NCBI GenBank assembly: GCA_002390045.1
Contig: DGSB01000075.1
Location: 1 to 44,689, forward strand
Source: Fibrobacter sp. UBA4373
Lineage (GTDB): Bacteria; Fibrobacterota; Fibrobacteria; Fibrobacterales; Fibrobacteraceae
Length of the DNA: 44,689 nt
Reading direction: 5' to 3'
A program made the translations under genes and the position numbers. Positions within the stretch are counted from its first letter, which is position 1. Each line of letters begins with the position of its first letter. A model generated the notes under the pieces. That model was not told the DNA's origin. It worked only from the letters and a program-made list of their open reading frames with translations, and ran no database searches. Shown here piece by piece: positions 23,981 through 30,548 of this stretch.

Positions 23981-24994
23981 ATGCAACAATTTCAAGACAT
24001 GACATTTGAAGGCCGCTGGGCCCTAGATTCGGAGCAAGCCAGGACATCGGCTCCGGCAGCTAATGTTTCCTTCTTTTTTGAAGGATCCTCCCTGGACATT
24101 GAACTGGAAGGCGAAGCCCGCTTTAAGGTCGAAATCGACCATCAAGAATTTCCGGAGCTTTTGACCCGGGAACGCAAGCTTTACCGCATCGCCGAAAATT
24201 TGACAGCCGGAATTCACGAAGCAAGGCTCTGGAAAAAGACCGAAACGGAATTCGGAAGCATTGCGCTGTACCGAACCATCCCCGAACCGGTTTCGCGTCC
24301 CCAAGCTGCCCCCCAAGCCGCCCATTTGGAACGCCCGATTTCACATATTGAATTCATCGGCGATTCTTACACGGTGGGATTTGGCAACGCCGCCCGCGAT
24401 CCCATTACGGGAACCCCTTTTACAACGACAGACTCTACCCAAAGTTACGGAGCATTGACCGCCCAAAAGCTCGGAGCTTCTTTTGCGATCAACGCTTACA
24501 GCGGGCGCGGACTCGTGCAAAACTACATGCGCATCGCTCCGAACTGGACCATCCCCAAGCTTTACGAATACACGCTTTCCGGGGAAGCGCCTCTCGGAAA
24601 CTCCCCTCGTTGGGATTTCACAAAGTTCGACCCTCAAATTGTCTGCCTATTTATCGGCATCAACGATTGGCAAGGAGAAGGCCCTCATCCGGAAGCCGGC
24701 GTTTTTGACGGCGCTTATTCCGCATTCCTCGATACCCTGAGAAAACGGTACACTTCTCCGCAGTTCATTTTGCTTTCGACGGAAACCTTCCCGACCAATT
24801 ATCTTCCGGAACGCGTGGAGACCGTCCTTGCAAACGAGCTTAGCAAGGGCAATCGAGACGTTTCGCACCTCTTTTTGGACACATCACGCAATGCCGGGCT
24901 GGATTTTCACCCGAATTTGCAACGCCATCAGCAAATGGCAACCTCATTGTATCTAAAAATTAAGGATATTTCGCCCCAGAAAAAAGTTATTTAA
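23981..24994 (+). CDS. SGNH/CE2-like acetyl esterase, apparently cytoplasmic
   Basis: 337 residues. The N-terminal 100 residues form a beta-rich domain (GSSLDIELEGEARFKVEID, LTAGIHEARLWKKTE) as in CE2 esterases, where a jelly-roll precedes the catalytic part. The SGNH domain has block I GDSYT (nucleophile Ser), block II YSGRGL, block III GINDW and block V DFHPN with the catalytic His. CE2 enzymes remove acetyl groups from xylan or other polysaccharides and are normally secreted; here no signal peptide or lipobox is visible, so it may act on imported oligosaccharides. It is followed after 20 bp by the diguanylate cyclase gene. Confidence 0.88.
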   Translation: MQQFQDMTFEGRWALDSEQARTSAPAANVSFFFEGSSLDIELEGEARFKVEIDHQEFPELLTRERKLYRIAENLTAGIHEARLWKKTETEFGSIALYRTIPEPVSRPQAAPQAAHLERPISHIEFIGDSYTVGFGNAARDPITGTPFTTTDSTQSYGALTAQKLGASFAINAYSGRGLVQNYMRIAPNWTIPKLYEYTLSGEAPLGNSPRWDFTKFDPQIVCLFIGINDWQGEGPHPEAGVFDGAYSAFLDTLRKRYTSPQFILLSTETFPTNYLPERVETVLANELSKGNRDVSHLFLDTSRNAGLDFHPNLQRHQQMATSLYLKIKDISPQKKVI

Positions 24995-25014
24995 TGTATT
25001 TTCAAGTATAGGCT

Positions 25015-26337
25015 ATGAAAGTTGTTTGGTTAAAATTAATGTCTATATTCCGTCTGAACCTGATGATTGCGTTCCTGCTTTCAGTAACGGCGATTACGTT
25101 GTTATGGAACAAATATGGAATGGACGACATCTATGCAATCAAGCCTGCGACTTATCCTTACATTGTAGCCCAAACGGACTCCGTGGACGGAGGAGCTTCT
25201 GTTCTCGAACTTTCCCGCACAGATTCCTCGATCGTCATGGATTACGAACTGCGGGAAGGCTATCCCTACCCTTACGTCAACATGCAGATTTATCTGGGCG
25301 ACGGCAAGGAACATGGCAAGGACCTTTCCCATTACGACAGTATTTACCTTTGGGTCAAGCCACGCGGCGAAGGCTCCGTGCGTCTTTACCTGCGCGCCTG
25401 GGACGATTCCATTTCCAAACCGGGTGATCAGTCCACTCTGAAATTCAACGAACTCGAATTTTTCCCGCTCGAAGAAACCTATCCGGCGGTCTTTGTGCCT
25501 CAGGAATTTCGCGTGGCTGGCTGGTGGGTTTCCCAGAACAACGTGAACGCTCACCGCGCAAGAGTCGATCTTTCCAACATTCCTCTGATTGAAATCCAGA
25601 CAGGAACTGCAGCGCCTCTCGGCTACGGTACCCTCGAAATCATGGGAATCACTTTCAAGGGAAAGCTGATTTCCGCCGAAAAGCTCATGTTCGTGCTGGT
25701 CGCCCTCTGGTTCTTTACATTCCTCTTCTACCTCATTCTTCGCTTGCGCGATTACAGCATCCAGCGCAATACAGAACGCAAACGCCGCGAAGAACTGGAA
25801 CACAACCTGGTTGTTCTCGAAGTGGAAAAATCCGACTACGAAAAGGCTTCGAAGGAAGATGCGTTGACCGGCTGTTTGAACCGCGCCGGTTTCACAAGCG
25901 TCCTTACCCAAGAACAGGAACATTTGAACAACGGTGGAGGCGCCCTCTCGTTCATTATGCTCGACATCGACTTCTTCAAAAAAGTTAACGATACCTGGGG
26001 TCATAGTGTGGGCGACGAAGTTCTCGTGAACCTTTCCAAACTGATCCGCAGCCGCATTCGCACAACCGACGCCCTTGTCCGCTGGGGCGGTGAAGAATTC
26101 GTGATTCTTTGCAGCGATACTCCGCTTCAAAACGCACAGTTCCTGGCCGAAAAACTCCGTACAAACGTGGAAAATACACAGCTGATTTCCCAGCAGCAGA
26201 TTACGTGTTCGTTCGGTGTCGCCGAAATGCTTCCGCACGAAGATCCCAAGAGCGTGTTCGACCGCTTGGACAAGGCCCTTTACAGTTCCAAGCGCGGTGG
26301 CAGAAACAGCGTGACCGCAGCCATTAAAAAGATCTAG
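25015..26337 (+). CDS. Diguanylate cyclase with periplasmic jelly-roll-like sensor
   Basis: 440 residues. Helix 1 at about 12-31, an extracytoplasmic domain at about 35-220, helix 2 at about 224-243, a coiled coil (about 250-280), then GGDEF. The catalytic motif is intact (GGEEF, 358-362), with DxxF/N substrate contacts (LDIDFFKKVNDTWGHSVGD) and an inhibitory RxxD site (RTTD, 349-352) five residues before it, so it should make c-di-GMP with product feedback. The periplasmic part (DLSHYDSIYLWVKPRGEGS, VRLYLRAWDD) has the same pattern as the C-terminal domain of the lipoprotein at 28359, suggesting a CBM-like fold that could sense a carbohydrate. It overlaps closely with the downstream lipoprotein gene (1 bp gap). 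Confidence 0.93.
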   Translation: MKVVWLKLMSIFRLNLMIAFLLSVTAITLLWNKYGMDDIYAIKPATYPYIVAQTDSVDGGASVLELSRTDSSIVMDYELREGYPYPYVNMQIYLGDGKEHGKDLSHYDSIYLWVKPRGEGSVRLYLRAWDDSISKPGDQSTLKFNELEFFPLEETYPAVFVPQEFRVAGWWVSQNNVNAHRARVDLSNIPLIEIQTGTAAPLGYGTLEIMGITFKGKLISAEKLMFVLVALWFFTFLFYLILRLRDYSIQRNTERKRREELEHNLVVLEVEKSDYEKASKEDALTGCLNRAGFTSVLTQEQEHLNNGGGALSFIMLDIDFFKKVNDTWGHSVGDEVLVNLSKLIRSRIRTTDALVRWGGEEFVILCSDTPLQNAQFLAEKLRTNVENTQLISQQQITCSFGVAEMLPHEDPKSVFDRLDKALYSSKRGGRNSVTAAIKKI

Positions 26338-26338
26338 C

Positions 26339-26767
26339 ATGAAAAAATTCTTCATTTTCTTTGCCTGCATCATCCTTTTGGGATGCGCTAAAAACAATCC
26401 GGAATTCATTCCGCTTTCCTTGAACTGGTTCCATTACGAAGCCGACGTCCAGGGAATCGATGCGTCATACAAGCCCGCAGAACTGGATTCCGCGATGGAA
26501 GAGACCTGCCTGATTTCGATGACCCGCGTCTTGATGGAAGAAAAGTCCATTCAAGAGAATTCCAAAAGCGGAAAGGAATTCAACCTCCAATACTTCGGTC
26601 TAAGCAAATCCGAAAAAACGGTCGCCGAATTCCGCGGTCAATGCGCCAAACCAGGCGACAATACGGATTTCGAAAAATCCATTCTCTTCTTCAACGCCGA
26701 AAAAGGATGCAACATTTCAGCCTCTTGTGACAAAGGTGGAAAGATCACAAATCTAAAGGTTTTCTAA
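26339..26767 (+). CDS. Small lipoprotein
   Basis: 142 residues with a standard lipoprotein signal, FFACIILLGC (Cys19 or so). The mature part (about 123 residues) has three further cysteines that could pair (TCLISM, FRGQCAK, KGCNISASC). No family recognised. It starts 1 bp after the stop of the diguanylate cyclase, so the two are coupled, and it may be an envelope partner of the cyclase's periplasmic domain. The operon ends at a strong terminator 22 bp later. Confidence 0.8.
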   Translation: MKKFFIFFACIILLGCAKNNPEFIPLSLNWFHYEADVQGIDASYKPAELDSAMEETCLISMTRVLMEEKSIQENSKSGKEFNLQYFGLSKSEKTVAEFRGQCAKPGDNTDFEKSILFFNAEKGCNISASCDKGGKITNLKVF

Positions 26768-26788
26768 GCAAAAAGACTTTCCGGATTC

Positions 26789-26817
26789 TCCCGAGTGAAC
26801 GACTCGGGATTTTTTTG
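26789..26817 (+). terminator. Rho-independent terminator of the esterase-cyclase-lipoprotein operon
   Basis: TCCCGAGT, loop GAACG, ACTCGGGA, then seven T. Perfect eight-base stem. Confidence 0.95.
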
Positions 26818-26831
26818 TTTAGATTGAAAAT

Positions 26832-27455
26832 ATGCAAGTGAAGTCTCTATTTCTTTTTAGCCCAAGTCGCATTCTTCTCCTATTCGGGGATGCGTTTTTG
26901 ATTACGCTTGCCGTGGCGTTATCTTACGCCGTAGCCTTCATCGGAGAGTCTTCCCTGCTGCTTTCCCTCGAAGGTTTTTACAGCGTTCTTTTGTACTGGC
27001 TAGGCACCCTTCTCGTATTCGCCTACGGAGGCCTTTACACGAAGCCCACCATTGGTTTTACCCCCAAAAAGTTCAAATGGCTCGCCATGATGAACGTCTA
27101 CGTTGTCGGAGCCGTTTTTTTGACCGAATATGTTCTGGATCCCGAAATTTGGCTGTTCGCCCTCATCTTTATGCTTGCCTCTTTTACCGTGCGCACGATT
27201 ACATCCGCATTTTGCAATTTTCGGGGAAACAAGACAGACCTGACCATGATTGTCGTCATTCCATTTGTCATTGGAGCCATCGCCTGTTTGACGATTACAC
27301 CCAAAATAATGCATTTGGCGCCTCTTCCGGATAAAACTTTGACCATTTCCGGACTAGCCACCTTCCTTTATTTTCTGTACAGTACGGCCCTTCTCTCTCT
27401 AGGACGCTACGTTCTTGCGAAAATCACCACAGTCAAAACGGCGGTTCTGTTGTAA
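26832..27455 (+). CDS. Multi-pass membrane protein resembling the membrane part of phosphoglycosyltransferases
   Basis: 207 residues with five or six hydrophobic helices (LLLFGDAFLITLAVALSYAVAF, GFYSVLLYWLGTLLVFAYGG, and so on). The order of an LLFGDAxLI helix followed by VFAYGGLYTKPTIG recalls the N-terminal four-helix module of WcaJ/WbaP-type polyprenyl phosphoglycosyltransferases (...YxxLYxxR...), but neither the Rossmann-like nor the catalytic domain is present, so it is either a stand-alone homologue or something else. TAGATT ends 6 nt before the ATG and no Shine-Dalgarno is seen. A perfect palindrome overlaps its stop codon. Confidence 0.7.
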   Translation: MQVKSLFLFSPSRILLLFGDAFLITLAVALSYAVAFIGESSLLLSLEGFYSVLLYWLGTLLVFAYGGLYTKPTIGFTPKKFKWLAMMNVYVVGAVFLTEYVLDPEIWLFALIFMLASFTVRTITSAFCNFRGNKTDLTMIVVIPFVIGAIACLTITPKIMHLAPLPDKTLTISGLATFLYFLYSTALLSLGRYVLAKITTVKTAVLL

Positions 27456-27466
27456 ATTTTTACAAC
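27449..27466. repeat. Palindrome between the membrane protein gene and the TIGR02147 gene
   Basis: GTTGTAAA-TT-TTTACAAC, eight-base arms, extendable with wobble pairs to a longer RNA stem. It spans the stop codon of the upstream gene and lies about 55 bp before the regulator gene. No T-tract follows, so it is more likely an operator or RNA stem than a simple terminator. Confidence 0.5.
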
Positions 27467-27519
27467 GGAGTTCTTCGCCAACGCCTTGAATCGCACCGGT
27501 TTCCTTTTATTTTGAGAGT

Positions 27520-28362
27520 ATGAACCCGATTTTTGATTATACAGATTACCAAGCCTGGTTACGCGACGCCTTCGAAAACTACAAGAAGGAACGATGCGCT
27601 GTATCCTGGCGGTATATGGCTTCAAAAATCGGCGGAGACCCCGGCAATCTTTTACGGGTTGCTCAAGGGAAAATTCAACTTTCCATCAAATATATTCAGC
27701 CGACTGCCGACTTTTTTGGATTGAACGAAAAAGAGGCTGCCTATTGGACGGAACTCGTTCTTTTCGGAAGGGCCAAAAGCGATAAAGAAGCTCTCGACCA
27801 TTACGAGAAAATGCTTTCCATCAAAGGCGTTTCGATCAAGCGTCTCGATACAAAAGAATTGGAATTTTACAGGCATTGGTATTCCAATGCCATCCGCTCG
27901 CTTCTCGGCATCGGAATGTTCCGTGACAACGAGGAAAGTTACAAGCGATTAGCTGAATCCTGTACCCCCGCGATTTCCGTACGCGAAGCGAAGGAAGCCG
28001 TTAAACTTCTCAAAGACCTGAAAATGATCAAGCTCGATGACGAAGGATTCTGGTTTGTGACCGAAACCTTTGTCAGCACCGGTGGAAACTGGCGTTCCGA
28101 AGCCGTTCGCCGTTTTCAAGAAGATACGATTGCGCTCGCAGGCCAATCCCTTTCTAGGCATAAGCCTCCCCTGCGTGATATCAGCACTGCGACAATGACC
28201 TTCAACCGAAACATGATTGGACTTGTCCGCGAACGCATCCAGGAATTTAGAAGAGAGCTTTTACGTCTTTCCAACGAAGGAACGGACGACGATGCCGTGT
28301 ACCAGCTGAACGTGCAGCTGTTCCCCATTGCATTGCTGGATAAAAAGGGTGGTGAAGGATGA
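27520..28362 (+). CDS. TIGR02147-family putative regulator
   Basis: 280 residues matching the TIGR02147 family, which is strongly expanded in Fibrobacter: opening IFDYTDYQAWLRDAFENYKK, then SWRYMASKIGGDPGNLLRVAQGK (a helix-turn-helix-like segment at about 28-55), FFGLNEKEAAYWTELVLFGRAK, FYRHWYSNAIRSLLGI and the C-terminal VRERIQEFRRELLRLSN. Function is not established in the literature known to me; the N-terminal part suggests DNA binding. The stop overlaps the ATG of the following lipoprotein by 4 bp (ATGA), a recurring arrangement for this family. TATTTT ends 6 nt before the ATG. Confidence 0.92.
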   Translation: MNPIFDYTDYQAWLRDAFENYKKERCAVSWRYMASKIGGDPGNLLRVAQGKIQLSIKYIQPTADFFGLNEKEAAYWTELVLFGRAKSDKEALDHYEKMLSIKGVSIKRLDTKELEFYRHWYSNAIRSLLGIGMFRDNEESYKRLAESCTPAISVREAKEAVKLLKDLKMIKLDDEGFWFVTETFVSTGGNWRSEAVRRFQEDTIALAGQSLSRHKPPLRDISTATMTFNRNMIGLVRERIQEFRRELLRLSNEGTDDDAVYQLNVQLFPIALLDKKGGEG

Positions 28363-29615
28363 AAAAATCCTGGTGGGTATTGACAACTCTGATTGCGTCG
28401 CTCGGTCTTTGGAGCTGTGACGGAAATGGTCACGCCAAAGGTCCCGGCAGCGAAACGACAAACGGGATTTTCGCTTCGGTGTTTTCGGGCGAAACGGTCG
28501 CTTCCTATGCAAGCATTTGCCTGCATTCGGCAGACTATATTTCGGACGACACTTCAGGAACCGTCCTTATTCCAAGCAAAGTCACAGACAGTTCCGGAAA
28601 CCTCATTCTTGAAAATTTAGAAGAAGGAAAATACCGCCTTACGGTTTCCTTGGACGGAAAATATTTCTCCAAAGAAATTTCCTATACCGGCGACGATCTC
28701 AATTTGGGAAAAATCTACCTGGACGCCCCGGGTTCCGTTTCGGGATCCTTTGCCGATGAAAACGGGCTAGCAAAAGCCGCCTGGGTCGGTGTCTATGGAC
28801 TAGATATTCTTGTCCGAGTCGCTTCTAACGGGGATTTCGTGCTACCGACTCTCCCTTCCGATGAGTTAAAACTTTTTGCTCTCACCGCATCTCGAGACAG
28901 CATCGTCGCCGATACCAATCTGATCGTCCAAGAAAAATCTACCACTTCCTGGATTCATGTTTCTTCCAAAGCCAGCAGTTCTTCTTCTGCCGAGGAGTCA
29001 TCCAACTCGGAAGCTTCCAGTTCAAGCTCTATCAGCGAAGAAGAATCTTCCAGCTCCGAAGAATCCTCCTCTTCCCAAGAATACGCTTGGATGCTCTTTG
29101 AAAATTTCGAAGATTCGACCTCTTTTGCTAGCCACAACTGGTATTTTTCTGCCGACACCAATGCGCAGATCAATTATCCGACAAACAGCAGCAACTACTG
29201 GTCTGCAATCGTCAGTAATTCCGAGTTAAACAGTCATGTTTTTAGCGGTTACTACACCTCATCCATCGGCGGCTACGTCATCTTCGGGACGCAGCTTTCT
29301 TCGGAAGGCATCGACATGAGCGCTTTGGACTCGGTCACATTCTACGCCAAAGGTTCCGGAAGTATCCGTTTTGCACTGGAACGCTGGGATGGCTCTTCGA
29401 CAGACAATCTCAAAGCTTGGACAGAAGATTTGCCGATTTCTTCCACCTGGACGCGGTTTTGCGTGACCCCGGAAGACTTCCAATTGCCCGAAAACGATTC
29501 TCTATCTACCGGCTGGGAAAGCGTCAAAAAAACGGTAACCAGGTTCCATTTCTTTGGCCTAGACGGTCAAGAAATTTCTTTGGACGATATCACCGTGTAC
29601 GGGCTCACATTTTAA
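28359..29615 (+). CDS. Lipoprotein with poly-Ser linker and C-terminal CBM-like domain
   Basis: 418 residues. Lipobox in LGLWSCDGNG (Cys20). Residues 21-110 hold beta-rich, carboxypeptidase-regulatory/CNA-B-like repeats (GNLILENLEEGKYRLTVSLDGK, GSVSGSFADENGLAKAAWVGV). Residues about 205-245 are a Ser/Glu linker (SSSSSAEESSNSEASSSSS) typical of Fibrobacter surface proteins. The last 165 residues look like a CIA30/CBM11-type jelly roll (DMSALDSVTFYAKGSGSIRF). It should sit on the cell surface and may bind polysaccharide. Coupled by ATGA overlap to the TIGR02147 gene, which may regulate it. Confidence 0.88.
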   Translation: MKKSWWVLTTLIASLGLWSCDGNGHAKGPGSETTNGIFASVFSGETVASYASICLHSADYISDDTSGTVLIPSKVTDSSGNLILENLEEGKYRLTVSLDGKYFSKEISYTGDDLNLGKIYLDAPGSVSGSFADENGLAKAAWVGVYGLDILVRVASNGDFVLPTLPSDELKLFALTASRDSIVADTNLIVQEKSTTSWIHVSSKASSSSSAEESSNSEASSSSSISEEESSSSEESSSSQEYAWMLFENFEDSTSFASHNWYFSADTNAQINYPTNSSNYWSAIVSNSELNSHVFSGYYTSSIGGYVIFGTQLSSEGIDMSALDSVTFYAKGSGSIRFALERWDGSSTDNLKAWTEDLPISSTWTRFCVTPEDFQLPENDSLSTGWESVKKTVTRFHFFGLDGQEISLDDITVYGLTF

Positions 29616-29627
29616 TTACGCTCCCTT

Positions 29628-29658
29628 TCCCAAAAGCCAATAATTAATATCTTTGGGA
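29628..29658. repeat. Inverted repeat flanking the -10 region of the polyprenyl synthase gene
   Basis: TCCCAAAAG (29628-29636) and CTTTGGGA (29651-29658), arms of eight to nine bases with 14 bases between, bracketing a TAATAT hexamer at 29645. It could be an operator or a weak terminator for the lipoprotein gene; no T-tract follows. Confidence 0.35.
29645..29650 (+). promoter_or_regulatory. Putative -10 element of the polyprenyl synthase-dxs operon
   Basis: TAATAT ends 10 nt before the ATG at 29661. The GGGAG between them is only 1 nt from the start codon, too close for a normal ribosome site, so a near-leaderless mRNA is likely. Confidence 0.4.
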
Positions 29659-29660
29659 GT

Positions 29661-30548
29661 ATGCAAAATCTTCAAAAAGAAGCGGATATCGCCCGCGCCT
29701 ATCTTGCGAAAATCGCGAAGCTCGCCGAACAGAAATTCGACGAACATCTTCCACCTGAAACCGACGTTCCTTGCAATCTCCACAAGGCCATGCGTTATTC
29801 TGTCTTTGCCGGCGGAAAACGTCTTCGCCCGGGGCTTGCATGCGCCGCATTCGAGCTCTTCGGCGGTAAAGGCGATAGCATCTGGTACGCAACTAGCGCA
29901 CTCGAATTTTTGCACACGTTCTCGTTGATTCACGACGACCTCCCGTGCATCGATAATGACGACTTCCGTCGCGGACGTCCGACCGCCCATAAGCAGTTCG
30001 GCGAAGCCACTGCAGTCATGAGCGGAGACGCTCTTTGCGTTCTCGCCTTTGAACTCATCGCCAAGACCAAGAATCCGCAAGCCATGGAAAGCCTTGCATA
30101 CAAGCTTGGCACCTATGGCATGATCGGTGGCGAAATGACGGACATCGACAGCGAAGGGAAAAAGGTTTCTCTCGATGTCGTGGACTACATCCACTATCAC
30201 AAGACGGCTGCCTTGATTGAAGCCTCCCTCGTCATTGGCGCACAACTCGCCGGAGCTTCTCAAGAAGACATTCAAAAGATTGAAGCATACGGCCGTTCGA
30301 TCGGCCTCGCCTTCCAGATTGTCGACGACATTCTCGACATCGTCTCCACGACCGAAGAACTCGGCAAGGACGCCGGTTCCGACATCGCAAGCGGAAAGGC
30401 GACTTATCCGGCACTTGTGGGTCTCGACAATTCCCGCAAGAAGGCTTTGGAACTTTACGAAGAATCCTTGAAGCAGTTGGAAGGCTTGCAGGGAGACACC
30501 TCGATTCTCAAGGCTATTGCCGCATTCATCATCACACGAGTTAAGTAA
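29661..30548 (+). CDS. ispA: Short-chain polyprenyl diphosphate synthase (FPP/GGPP synthase)
   Basis: 295 residues of the trans-prenyltransferase family: AGGKRLRPGL, first Asp-rich motif HDDLPCIDNDDFRRGRPTAHK, GGEMTDI, HYHKTAALIEASLVIGA and second Asp-rich motif QIVDDILD. The DDxxxxD spacing of the first motif fits bacterial farnesyl or geranylgeranyl synthases (IspA type). It makes the precursors for undecaprenyl phosphate and quinone side chains. It is the first gene of a five-gene unit with dxs directly after it (TAATG overlap), a common pair. The symbol is inferred from this context; chain length is not determined. Confidence 0.92.
   Translation: MQNLQKEADIARAYLAKIAKLAEQKFDEHLPPETDVPCNLHKAMRYSVFAGGKRLRPGLACAAFELFGGKGDSIWYATSALEFLHTFSLIHDDLPCIDNDDFRRGRPTAHKQFGEATAVMSGDALCVLAFELIAKTKNPQAMESLAYKLGTYGMIGGEMTDIDSEGKKVSLDVVDYIHYHKTAALIEASLVIGAQLAGASQEDIQKIEAYGRSIGLAFQIVDDILDIVSTTEELGKDAGSDIASGKATYPALVGLDNSRKKALELYEESLKQLEGLQGDTSILKAIAAFIITRVK

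Noticed and set aside
24943..24958. TGGCAA-N5-TTGT near the end of the esterase gene as a sigma-54 promoter for the diguanylate cyclase
   Set aside because: Two deviations, including the -12 GC reading GT, and position inside a coding region; the cyclase is more simply transcribed with the esterase.
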